Positions 12,151 through 23,175 of a stretch of DNA of 64,000 nt are shown here, in pieces. Source of the stretch: Austropuccinia psidii. Lineage: Eukaryota > Basidiomycota > Pucciniomycetes > Pucciniales > Sphaerophragmiaceae. The notes below the pieces were generated by a model. It did no database searches. It was not told where the DNA came from and saw nothing but the letters and a program-made list of their open reading frames with translations. Position 1 is the stretch's first letter; every line of letters starts with the position of its first letter. The stretch covers positions 35,481,686 to 35,545,685 of the forward strand of contig JALGQZ010000006.1 in assembly GCA_023105745.1 (NCBI GenBank), in the 5' to 3' direction. The position numbers and the translations under genes were made by a program.

Positions 12151-14385
12151 ATGGCCCAAACCCCGGGAAATTCAACTGAATTCAATGAACAACCAACTTC
12201 AGCCCCAGAGAGTGAAAGTGAAATCTCTGATATCGCCAGTAGTCGTGAATTAGGCATTGAAGTAGAGAGCCAGTCACATGAAGATAATCAAGATCCACCA
12301 GTTCTTCCAGAATGTGAGTATGCATCCATATTCAATATTTCTAATCTCCCAAAACCTGATATTGTGTCATAGCCTTTATTTCAGGTCAGCCTCCAAGCTC
12401 TCAGAAACACAATTTTAAAATTTATGAGAAGGAAAAGACTGTTGAACCTTGTGCACCAACAGAAGATGATGGGCAAGATGATGTAATTTTCAGTGGGGAG
12501 GTGGAAATTATATCCAAGGAACAATTTGTCTCCAACATTGCTCAAACAATCCCAAGGCTCGAAAAAATTCAAAATGATAGTAAAATTCCTGATTATGTGC
12601 GTCAAAAGATTGCTGAAGCCATGAGCCTGCTCAAAATGGATTTGAACCGTAATCCATTACTAATTCAAAACAAAAGTGATAAAAATAGCTGCTTACAATA
12701 TATGGGGAGGTGTGGAGGTGGGAGAATCTCTACCTGAAGAATCTCGAGTCGTAATTGGATTTCCAGGCAAAGGATTAGGAAAAAGACCAAATATACATGC
12801 GACCAAAAAAACAAACAAAAAACGCCGTACCTTTGAAGCCGCAAACGATTCTCGCGATCAAGGTCATGAAATTATCAATGTTGAAGGGGACCATATTGAT
12901 AATCAACCTCCGAATACTGAACCCCCCCAATACTCAATGAAACAATCCATGATGAAGCTCCACATACTGAAAGCCCCCCGATACCCAATGAAACAATGCA
13001 TGATGCAACCCCTCCCGCCTCTCCTCGGAATATTCAAGCCTTTCAAGAAAGGGAAACAATTAAACATGATACAATGGGACAAGATATGACTGATATAGTT
13101 CCTGACCCTGAGCCCGAAGTGTCATCGTCTGCTAAATTTCAAGGAGTATTTTTATTCCGCATGGAAGAGTTTGCAGGCATTTTGAATTATCATTCCAATA
13201 TTACTCAGCAATCATGGAAAAGGGGGCTTGATAATATCAATAGTATTTACAAAAATAGATGGGACAATTTACCAACAAAAGATGCTCATACATTCCTACC
13301 TGTTGGTATTAAGGTGATCAGTAACCGAGAGCTTAAAATGTCGGCCTGGCTGGAGGACCTTGAGATGGCAGGTGAGTTTTATCTTTGTGAATGATACATG
13401 TTTATTGGATGTTGACTGGTGATATAAATTGCAATATACAGGGTTAGATTTTTTTAAGCCAACCAAAACAGAAGCGTTTTTTGATCACAACATTTGGAAT
13501 CTCAAATTGATGAAGGAATCAGCTAAACCTCCAGAGAATCTCCCAAAATCAGAACACTCCTTCTTCAAAATGGTTCAGAGCCTTCTTTACCCCGCCAATC
13601 CAGTTAAACATTTTTGGGCAAATGTTATGTTTGAATCCATTAGTTTAGTCTCATACGATGTGATTGCACCCAAACCATATGTTTCACCAACATCAAATTC
13701 GACCAATCCTCTTGGACTCAAACGGGGAGCAGTTGAATACCTTGCCTCCTGCTTGAGTAAATTGAAGCAACGTGCAACCCAACTCAGCATTGAAGGTGGC
13801 AGGGCTGACAATGAGATATCCACAAAGCCAGACAAGAACCTGGAGGATCTAATGGATACAGTTATCCATTTGATGATTGCATACAACATGGTACGTGCAC
13901 ATACAAAGGTCAAAGTTAATGGCATCAAAGGCAAACTAACGAACTCAAAAAAAAATGAGGCCATCAAAGATCTTTTGGCGTGTCACAAGAATCTTGGAAT
14001 AAAGCGAATTTGCTATGGTATATTAGTGGCATTCTGTGCGGCGGGGGTTCGTGGTTTGATGGTATTCTCAGATGACTGGAGAACAAGCTCAGTTAAAAGG
14101 GCTTTATCACTAATTGACATTTCCGCAAAACTTTCAGAGGGTAAAAATCTAGTGGAGCCAGTGTGGCTACGTACTAATAAGTATATATGTAATTTACTGA
14201 ATAAAAGTTTCTTCTCATCAGAGTCTTTTAACCCTGCTGTACCTCTTAGATTTGAATTTGCACGATGCTTAGTATTAGACTTTGGTGATGCCTGGGTGGC
14301 AAAAAGCAGTCTTGGTTCAAGTGATGAGGTCACCTTGACGGTACCCAGGTCAGCTAAACTCACAACCAGGATTGACCCGTTTTAG
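12151..14385 (+). pseudogene. Gene A: unknown protein of the CACTA-like element, frameshifted
   Basis: I do not recognise this protein. Exon 1 starts at ATG 12151 (acidic, Ser/Glu-rich). There is a GT-AG intron at 12314-12384 and another at 13372-13441, and the last exon runs to TAG at 14385. The N-terminal 300 residues look disordered, with a basic stretch (KKTNKKRR near 12808). From about 13140 there is a globular part (FLFRMEEFAGIL...), continuing into a helical C-terminal domain of some 315 residues. Two frame changes break it: one near 12680-12720 and one at the C7 run at 12922-12928. After the latter the correct frame resumes with NETIHDEAPHTESPP. It is first in the element and transcribed toward TET. 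The CACTA-2 equivalent lies beyond the window. A subterminal-repeat-binding (TnpA-like) role is possible but unsupported. Confidence 0.55.
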
Positions 14386-14505
14386 ATTAGCTTTGTACTA
14401 GATAGATTGTAATTGAATTTTGCAAAGTGATTCATGAATTTAATAATCATGACTTCCTATCCTACTACTGCCCAGATGCCACAGTCTGAGTACCAATAGT
14501 AATTG

Positions 14506-14531
14506 TATGGCGGCATGCCTCCGTACATCAT
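14506..14531. promoter_or_regulatory. 26-bp palindrome, site 2 (upstream of TET)
   Basis: TGTATGGCGGCATGCC then TCCGTACA: an inverted repeat centred on GGCATGCC. The left arm carries TGG where other copies have CGG. It lies in the 580-bp gap between gene A and the TET gene, about 430 bases before ATG 14963. Confidence 0.7.
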
Positions 14532-14962
14532 TGCAAAGACTCCGACAAGACACAAGCTGAGTCAGGCGTTGTGCCTGCAAGTAGCACACGCAGGGGCATT
14601 GCGGGAGGTCGCGTTTATCACTTCCCGCCAGCCCATAATAGGCCAAATGTTCCTGTGTCTTTCAAGAGGACTAGGATAGCTAGGGATCCGCAGCAGGATG
14701 CAAATTGCATTTGCGTGTGCTTGCAAGATTCCAAATGGTTGGATTGGAAAGTGATTGCATGGGAACATCAATGTGTAAAATTGAATAATGCACTATCCAC
14801 TGCAATTTTCAGGTTCAGGTATTTGAGATCACGAATTTGCCAAGGTCAGGTGTGATCTTTCTTTTTAGCCACAATAAAAAAAGATTCATCAACCGCAATT
14901 CAATTTAGGTGATATTAATAAATCAGTAATAATTTGGTTTCATTTCATTTTCTGCTGAAAGC

Positions 14963-16291
14963 ATGCCATTCACAAAAAAAGGAAAAGAGCGTAAAAGGGA
15001 ACTCGCGAGAAAGCGTCGGGCTGAGGAAGGAAAGTGTGAGTTGCTCGCTTAATCTCAGTGTATATATGCTTCTACATTTATGTGGCACCCTCATTGGGCC
15101 CTACGGAAGATCATTGGCTTTAGTCGGTTCAGATTGTGCCAATGTCATGTGGGCTCCAACAGGGAAGTCAAAGGATGTGTGCCGAAGAAAGCTCCTTGGC
15201 AGTATCTGATATCTTGTGTGCTTCAACACATAGTGATCCCTCAACCACTCGGGAATAGTAGCAGATCCCAAAAGACAAATGAGCGCAAAACGACCCAAAT
15301 GAATAGGTTGTTTTCCTCCTCTCGCCCAACAGCACAAATATCAATGCCACTATCAGCAAATATCACCACAAGTGAAATTCGGAGGGTTGTGGATTTCAAT
15401 CAGATCAAACGCATTCACTTTGGCCGTGTGGCAATTTCCTCATCAACTGGATTACTCATTGCCCTTGTGGAATTCCGACCATTCACAATAATGAGTGAAG
15501 TCGAGGTCACTCAATGGGATGAATTATCACAATTCTTATTTCGCGAGAAGAGATTCACCGACCCAATTGCAACCAATGGAGCATTACTTGAGGGATTTAT
15601 GTTCGCGATTGGGTGGTGCAAATGCAGCACGAAGAATGAACAATTTGGTCTTTATGGAAGTGTTGGGAAAATTGAAAACGCAAAAGATGAATGGCGAAAC
15701 CGAGGTGCCAATCTTAGCTCGGTGGGTTGCATTCTAGGTCAATCCTTACGATATGTTGGGGATAATTTATTTGAGAAGATTCAAAATTTCTACAATTCAT
15801 TGGGGGTTCCGTCTTTTGATCAAGTCAAGTATGAAGGCAATATTCCAGCAAATCAGGGTGCATTCTAGTTCGCTTCTGCACTCACTTTCACCATGAATGG
15901 ATTCAAAAAAGCACCTCATGTTCATAAGGATGCATTGCTGTATGCTTTGGGATGGTGGTTTCAAGCTGATAAGCGGACCGGCCAAATTCAAAGAGATGCG
16001 TCAAAGCAGTGTACAGGGGGAAGATTGATTTTCCCAAATGAGCATTTTTGGATTGATCTATCCGCATGTCATGGGCTCATTCAGGTAGTGTGGGCCAGTA
16101 TGACATTTGTTCATTATACTGATCCAGCACAGGACAACGAAAGCGCGACACTAGTGGGTTTGTCCGCACAATGCTCAAGCAGGTTAGCAAAAACAATGCG
16201 GCAAAAGAACCATGGCTATTATGAGATTGGCGAGAGAGAGGGCTATCAAATCAGGGATGGTAATACAATCTCATGCCGATTCAAAGAATGA
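14963..16291 (+). pseudogene. TET/JBP-like Fe(II)/2-oxoglutarate dioxygenase, CACTA-1 copy
   Basis: The family oxidises methylated pyrimidines in DNA. The double-stranded beta-helix hallmarks lie near 15910-16180: the proximal iron site (GFKKAPHVHKDA), the GGRLIFPNEHFWIDLSACHG segment, the distal histidine (FVHYTDP) and a downstream arginine (SSRLAKTM) that would hold 2-oxoglutarate. The N-terminus from ATG 14963 is strongly basic (KKGKERKRELARKRR), like a nuclear signal, followed by a probable intron starting about 15033; exon structure to about 15250 is unresolved. Two defects: an in-frame TAG at 15866 where the other copy has a Glu codon, and the HxD aspartate (present in the other copy as HVD) is His here. 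The same frame resumes after the stop, so only point damage has occurred. The alternative, a distant 2OG oxygenase of another branch, is less likely given the context. Confidence 0.78.
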
Positions 16292-16395
16292 GGAGTTTTG
16301 CATGTGTATTGGGTAAGTAATGGTGGGGTAAGGCAGAGGACAATATACACCGGGATTGGATGGATTCGAGTGCGGGAGATGGGGTGAAGTGGATT

Positions 16396-16421
16396 ATGTA
16401 CGGTGGCATGCCATCGTACAT
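16396..16421. promoter_or_regulatory. 26-bp palindrome, site 3 (downstream of TET)
   Basis: ATGTACGGTGGCA then TGCCATCGTACAT, nearly perfect. It lies between the TET stop codon and the internal tandem array. The copy at 63027-63052 is its CACTA-2 equivalent. Confidence 0.8.
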
Positions 16422-16439
16422 CTGTCCTGGTTTGTTGCT

Positions 16440-17060
16440 ATTGTCCAGGATGCCAATGCTTCACACGCAAAACCTTATGCTTGTGCAGGTTCCAACAATG
16501 CTAAAAGTTCCTTACGCCTATGCGGGGTGCCAACTCTGCACACGCCAATCCTTACGCCTGTGCAGGCTCCCGAAAATTTACACGCCAATCCTGACGCTTG
16601 TGAAGGTTCCCAAAAATGGTAAAAATTCCTTACGCCTGTACAGGCTTCCGGCGATTCACACGCCAATCCTTACGCTTGTGAAGGTTCCCCACAATGCTGA
16701 AAATTTCTTGGCCTTTGCAGGATCCCGAGAATTCACACACCAATTCTTACGCCTGTGCAGGCTCCCAACAATTCACACGCCAATCCTTATGCTTGTGAAG
16801 GGTCTCAAAAATGCTAAAAATTCCTTACGCCTGTACAGGCTTCTGACGATTCACATGCCAATCCTTATGCTTGGGAAGGTTGCCAACAATGTTGACAAAT
16901 TCTTACGCCTGTGCAGGCTCCCGACAATTCACACGCCAATCCTTATGCCTGTGCAGGCTCCCAACAATTCACATGCCAATCCTTACGCCTGTGCAGCCTC
17001 CCGACACGTCACACACCAATCCTTACGCTTGTGAAGGTTCCAGACAATTTAAACAATTCA
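16440..17060. repeat. Internal tandem array between TET and Zn2Cys6 genes (about 13 units of 42-48 bp)
   Basis: Units are built from CAATCCTTACGCCTGTGCAG, GCTCCCGACAATTCACACGC and variants. They share ATCCTTACGCYTGTG and CTCCCGACA with the 5' subterminal array at 11086-11612, so both arrays derive from one ancestral unit. Apparent ORFs here are repeat translations. The equivalent array in CACTA-2 is at 62430-62990. Confidence 0.85.
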
Positions 17061-17464
17061 ATACATGAGGAAGATTAATAGCATGTGACCACAGGAAAGG
17101 CCATGTTTCACAAATCTGGAGTGGATTACTCACATGCGGGAAGCTCCCGCTTTTTTACAGTTAAGAATGGATATGGCTCTAAACCATGGAAGAAGAAAAT
17201 ATAGGAGATGGTAAGGGCAAAGATTGGTGCATTTTGGGAAAAAGAGGTTCACAAAAACAAATACTCACTCAAAATTTTGGTGGGGCACTTATAAAAATTT
17301 TTCTCACGCAATAGGATATTTGAACCATTGAGGAAAATATAATTTCATGTAAGAAAAGAATGTAATAGAAATTGAACATAACAATAATTGAAGACAAATA
17401 ATTTATTTAAAAGAAAGTATTACAAATAATAAAAAGAGGAAATCATGACATTTTTTTTAAATTT
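17061..17464. other. AT-rich spacer, no gene
   Basis: Spacer between the tandem array and the 3' end of the minus-strand Zn2Cys6 gene. AT-rich, presumably its 3' untranslated and terminator region. Confidence 0.4.
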
Positions 17465-18802
17465 TTATTTTTCTAAGAATTTCAAGACTATCCCGGTGAT
17501 GTCTTCCTTTGGATAAGCCTCCAGTGCCTGGGCAAGGAGGGAGTTTAGTTCCTCCCGGAATTCGCGGTGCATCTCATTTCGATGAGTTGCATCCACGAAA
17601 GGAATCATGTGGAGCAAGCGGCGATGCTCCAACAAGATTCGGTTGATCGATTTGTGGACGATGGCTTGAGGAATCATTAGGGTCGGTCGCAGGTTGGTGA
17701 ATTCCTGGCGAGTGTAATTGTGGGAATGAGAGGAGCTTGGCACCGGGGGAGAGGAGGCGTTGGGGTTCTCGGGGGCACTGGAAGGGATATCTGGGGAGGG
17801 AACCGGGGTTGGAGTGGAGGGGAAGATGGTGGAGTCGGTGAAGAAGAAGGGGGATGGGGGGATCCGACGGGCGTATCGTTGATGATGATTATCGAGCGAG
17901 AAGTGGTGGGACAATCTGGATACGGTCAAAGAAAAAATGAGGAAAAGTGGATATGGATCAAAGAGAAAGAAGGGGTGACTTACCATAAGGTTCCTCCGTG
18001 GATTGCGTAGGAGCCACCTCAGGTTCTGGCTCACGAGTTGTATCGTCCTCAGGTGGTTGGGACAATGGACTTGGGCCAGGAATAGGTGGCTCTTCAGTTC
18101 GGGACGGTTCTAAAAAAGGAGTAAGAGTCAGTTCACTTGACTCAAAAGTGAAAGTGAAAATGAAATGAAACTTTGGCTGCTTACTGCGGAGTAATTCCTC
18201 AGAACATCGGGTGCCACTCGGGCCTGGAGTGGGTTGCCAGGGGGTTTGCTCGCGAGGCAAACTAGGAACGGGAGAGTCTTGTTGGGGGGGATTCGGGGGG
18301 TTTTTTTCTATGAGTAATGGAAAAAAGTCAGTATTATTGCGTGAAGAGACATGAGATAAGGAGGAGAAAGAAAACTTACTTTGGCGTTTGAATCCCATCG
18401 GTGACAAGACATGGTGACGATCAGCCCAAGCTCAAATGTCCTCTCCCCATTGCCATCCTTCATCGGCCGGATAATCACTTCGCTCCGGTCAAGGAGTGAA
18501 GTGACCATCGGATGGTGGCCTAGGAGGGGGAGGGGACAGGGCTAATCCTCTGGAATTGTTCCCGTTGGCCTGTTTGAGGGCCCGGCGTCCATTCACGCTC
18601 GGAGATGGTTTCATCATCATCAACCACAAAGGAGTCCTCACAAGGGCGTCTTGGGCGGGAACTCCTCTGGCCTCGTGGTCGGAAGGGGCAGACAACAAAT
18701 GAACATTTCTTGTGTGCTTGTCAGCAAGAATCACAAGCGTCGTTTGTCGTCAAGGAACGAATGCAGGGGATACCCCGCTTGGTGCATAAAGTGCACGACA
18801 TC
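17465..18802 (-). pseudogene. Zn2Cys6-like proline-rich protein, CACTA-1 copy (broken)
   Basis: Counterpart of the gene at 60733-62014. The N-terminus from ATG 18802 carries the CxxC...C / CxxC...C zinc-cluster pattern. The middle is proline-rich and the C-terminus is a helical domain (IPQAIVHKSINRILLEHRR...). Introns fall at the same places as in the other copy. Three in-frame TGA stops sit exactly where the other copy has CGA arginine codons: 18721-18723 (inside the second half of the zinc cluster), 18489-18491 and 18432-18434. It keeps about 90 bp after the zinc cluster (encoding VDDDETISEREW and more) that the other copy has lost. A frame change near 18530 remains unexplained and could hide a further intron. 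Proposed role: DNA-binding regulator. Confidence 0.6.
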
Positions 18803-21448
18803 TAAAAACAAAACAATTGAGGTTAGTAACTGCATACAAAGTAAACCATCAAGAGAAAAAATGAAGACGTACAATGAATTATAAATTTAAAACGGAAACA
18901 AAATAAGAACGCTCTAGTCCAAAGTTTTTAAAAGTCTGGAAAAGAGTCGTGAAGAAAAATAAGTATTAATATCGGTACATAATGTTGACAAAAGTTAAAA
19001 AAAGAGGTAACGCACGAGGTGGATAGAAGGGAGGTTCTGAAAGGATCAGCAGAAGAAACAAACAGGCAAAAGTAAGGGGAGTGGGTTTAGTGGAGTGCGA
19101 AAGACAAAAGTAGAAAGGCAGGAGGAGCAAGGGGAATACGCACAAGAAGGAAAAACGCGGGTGAGGTTGAACGAAGTGGAGCGGGTGAGAAAGAAAGTGA
19201 AGGGCGTGTCGTGTGAAGATGGTCTTTTATACCATGGTGAAGCTGAGACAATCTCAGCAGTTTCAGCACCCGCAAAAGGCTCAGCTTCAAGGCGTGTGGG
19301 CAAAATTGAAGCTGAGTCTCAGCAAATGCTGCAACTGAGAAGTGAAATGCTTGCGTGAGGCAGAAGAACAATGGGGGTCTGGCTGAGTATTGCAATTTAT
19401 TGAATTGTCAAGCTGAGTCAAATCCCCTTTGTTTCCTTAAATAGCCACCCAATCACCCAGGAGGGTGGTTGTGAGGCCCTTGTTGAATGTGCATTGTGGG
19501 TGCAATGCACAAGTGACCCATGCAGAAATGCACCTGGTGCATTTTTTCACAAGTGACCGCGGCAAGATCACCGGCCGTATGGCCTGGTGATAGTCTTTGA
19601 ACATAGGGGGGGGCTGTAAGACAAGTGAATACAGCATGAGCTTGCCTAGACCCATTGCTCAGGTTTGCTTTTGGGTCATAATTGAAATGCTCAGTGGCTG
19701 AACATTTTAATTGCACAGTAATTGAACTATGGATATAACAATATGAAATGCACCATGCTGAGGCATTGCTCAGTCGCTTTGGTATGCACACAATCTGAGC
19801 ATTTGGCACAGCATTGGGTGACATTTCAGCCAGGTGCAGCATTTTACACGCTTTGGTGAAGTGCTTCAAACTGAGCCTTCCAATGAACTAATGAAAAAAA
19901 AGTTCATTCCATGGCTTTACTGAGCACTTCCACACGGTGCGTTTGACCATGACATGCTCAGCTTGCATTTGCAAATCAGGTGAAACACAATGCTGAGCAT
20001 GTGGCGCATGAGCTACGTATATGCAGGCTCAAGTAGTATTACACCTTCCTAATCTGTACAGCCAACACTGTAGTACGCAGTACACCTTTGTAGATGTATG
20101 CTGCGGGGCAGAGGAAAAGCTGTTCAACAATGTAACATGCAATCACGTCAAGCCATCGAGTCATATCTCTCACCTGCATCCCTTTGATGCACCTTAATTG
20201 ATAGCTCTGCATAACTCTGGCACAGATGCGCATGTGATCCAAGATAATGTAAGTGGGTCATGGTTGGATGACTGTTTATTTGGGTCATACACAAACAGTG
20301 GATTCAATCCGGTGCCATTGTTGGGGCAAACAATGACTGGCCCTGCTTGTTCATTGCGCGTGCTCATTGTCGGGCAGCCACACGCTTTCATACGCACCCC
20401 CCAACGGGTCATACACAGGCAACTTTCATATGCCTGGAAGACATTTTACTGCCAGTGTTCCGACCGGCTAGTTTCTTGGTCGGGTGGTCAGCTTGACTGC
20501 AGACGCTCACCTGCTCGCGCGTGGAAACCTGAGGCCAATCAGTGTGGATTTGCTTCAGCCTCATCCACATTAGAATAATCCCAGCCTATGTTTGCTGAGG
20601 CTGGTTATGTTTGCGTGGGTATCTCCCACTGCGGGTCATTTTCTTCACGTTCTCACATGCCCCGCGCAAGTTGTGGCACCTGGCTTGCAGCCAAAAATTC
20701 CCTTGGGTGGGTGGCCTCTTTTGCCGGAGTTTTGTACGCGCGTGAGGCAAAGACCTGGATGCCAATCTTGGGGGATTAGTACTCGCCTCAAATGCAATAG
20801 GGGTGAATGTATATGTGGATCACGGCTCACGGCTGGCGCCCCCTTTGATCATCCCACACATTCCCCCCTGGAAGCCCAGTAGGCATCAGTCAGCAAAAAA
20901 CTTCAGGCAAAACCAAAGTCATGTTTGGTGGCATGCCACCGAACATATCTCACCTGCCCACACACAAACATCCCCACAGTGAGATTGCCCTTTGAAACGG
21001 CCAACATTGCCCAGTAGGTCCCTGTGCGACAATTAACCTGGGGAAGATATGCATCCATGTTTGCTGTCACACCAGCAAACATGACTGCATGCCTCTAATA
21101 TGCCCTCCACAATAAGTTGCTCCAACCCACCCAATTTCGGATATGCTAATGTCGACCTTGTTCCACCAAAGGTTTTGTACCTTGCTGCAGATCCAGAAGT
21201 CATATCGGTGCACCCTGATTTTGGCCACCTTGCCTTGATATATGCTCCAAATCGGATATGAAAATTATGAGCCCAAGAGGCCCACCTCCATCAAGACCAT
21301 GCACATAACCACAGGCCATCCCCCCTTGACCCCATTGCTGCCTCTCATATAAGTTCCCCACCTGCGCCTATTTGTCTTCATTCCGTTTAGCTAACCCCTC
21401 CCGATCATATAATTTCCAATTGTCCCCAAATAATTTAAAATAGCCATC
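18803..21448. other. Long divergent intergenic region (Zn2Cys6 / SNF2)
   Basis: About 2.6 kb between divergently transcribed genes, with no credible gene. From about 19240 to 20030 it is crowded with TGCTCAG / CTGAGCA heptamers in both orientations. It contains palindrome site 4 at 20921 and a CG-rich stretch at 20300-20900. Probably a bidirectional promoter region. The CACTA-2 equivalent is 57721-60732. Confidence 0.5.
20921..20946. promoter_or_regulatory. 26-bp palindrome, site 4 (upstream of SNF2)
   Basis: ATGTTTGGTGGCA then TGCCACCGAACAT. The counterpart at 58228-58253 has CGG instead of TGG in the left arm, so this copy has probably lost one CpG. It lies 503 bases before the SNF2 start codon. 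Confidence 0.8.
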
Positions 21449-23175
21449 ATGTCAACCCCTTCACAACCACTTTGCATTGGGATGATTAATATTTGTATTC
21501 AAATAAATAGTGATATAGCCTTAAATCCTGAGAATTCGCACTTAGCTTCTTGGATTATCATATGGCACAATCAACACAACATATTTGTTTATCTCCCCAA
21601 TCACCAGCATGCTATTGGCTCTCTACCTGCAACCCTTTCCAAAACGTTGATACCATTCCTTGGGGCACCAAAAACGTTCATGCACTGTGGTCCTGGTGGG
21701 GCATGGATTGAAAATTGCCAATCCAATCCTTCTCAAATATTATTTTTTGAGGGAGTATTTATGACTGATGCAAATGATCCCTCCTCATCTCAGAAACCCA
21801 ATCTAGCATTGATGTTCTTCACATGGTATCCAAACATTTTATTCATAATGGAAAGCTCTCAAACACAAGATTTCATGCTTAAAATGCCCAAAGAATATGA
21901 CTGTAATACTCATAGTCAATGTCAACTCTTCACTCCAACATTTCCCGCTTCAAGCTCGACGCCAGTTTCATATCCTGCTGTTTCATCATTGATTTCCAAG
22001 CAAAAACTGATACAATTACCCAGTGGATCAGACCTCCCCATGATGACCCCGCCCCATGCCATTATTCAAACCCCCTCCTCCCTCATCAAAAGACCGGACT
22101 AGCTTTTCTCTGGGATTGAGAAATCCCCAATGGCCAATCAGCCCGTAACCTTTGGGCCACCTCACCCCCAGGATCCACTTTCAATGCCAGGCACATCATT
22201 ACAAACAAGGTCGTTAGCTCATTTGAATCCCTTTTGACCAATAACCCTCTTGGAGGACTGCTTGCGGATGATATGGGATTAGGTAAAACCATTCAGGCCA
22301 TTGCTCTAATTGGTACCTCCAAGGAGCGGATGATTGCAAACCGCCATCGGTCCACGCCCACCATGATCATCTGCCCCCCTCACTTAATTACCAACTGGCA
22401 ATCAGAAATATCCAAGCATGCTCAGGCTGGAGCGCTGCAGTCCAAAATCTACCATGGTCCCACTCTTCACTCATTATCTAAAGACGACATCTTAAAATAT
22501 GATATCATCATCACTTCTTACAATACTATCACCCAAGACTTTAAGCAAACCAATACCTTTACATCATTCATTTTTCAAATCAATTGGCATTGTATAATTT
22601 TGGATGAAGCACAGTGAGTGTCTGATCTTAAATGATTCAAATTACCTTTTATATCCAATAACCCTTGCCCCATCTTATAGCTATATTCGCTCTCAATACA
22701 CTTCCACTCACCGTGCCATTAATAGCCTCCTTTCATCCCGTCAAATAGGTTTAATGGGAACACCTATTCACAACACCATTTATGACCTTTTGGGCATAAT
22801 ATCATTCATCACTCAACCCCAGAGCGCCAATCAAGATAACTGGTCACCATTCATCCTTAGTAGTCTTTCCAAAGGTTGCAATGATATCCTGCATTTGGCA
22901 TTGCGGCATTTAAGTTTGCGCCGCACCAAAACCACACATCTTGAATCCCTCCCCACTCTTAGCCATCATTATGAGCTGCTCCCACTCAACCCGACCATGC
23001 AGCAAGAATATTCCATATTATATGAAGAATTCCTATCATCCAAAAGCAAAGGACCAGGAGAATTTTTCAGAAATATTAATAAGCTGCGAATATGTTGTAA
23101 CCATCACATCATGCTTCACACAATTGCGGAGGAGGATTTGGAAGACCCCGAGGGCAGGAGCACTCAGGATAACTC
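21449..23175 (+). pseudogene. SNF2-family ATPase, CACTA-1 copy (3' truncated)
   Basis: Same protein as 57720-55288. Starts at ATG 21449. The Walker A segment LLADDMGLGKTIQ lies near 22255-22293. A 67-bp intron (22614-22680) splits the DEAH box, giving DEAHYIRSQ after splicing. Motif III reads LMGTPIHNTIYDLLG near 22750. Lesions: one C missing in the C run at 22071-22075 (frameshift), a TGA at 22117-22119 where the other copy has CGA, and loss of the whole C-terminal helicase half. A deletion of about 1.1 kb relative to CACTA-2 joins codon-internal sequence at about 23175 to the 3' end of gene U. Dead gene. Confidence 0.88.

Noticed and set aside
13587..14363. Minus-strand ORFs opposite gene A
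   Set aside because: Shadow frames of a gene with consistent splice sites on the plus strand.
11086..17060. Tandem arrays as CRISPR arrays
   Set aside because: Units are directly abutting and vary internally, without unique spacers; the sequence is eukaryotic with introns and transposons.
16356..17068. 224-residue ORF behind the TET gene, and its counterpart at 62616-63158
   Set aside because: Pure translation of the internal tandem array, with no domain; frames on several registers are open equally.
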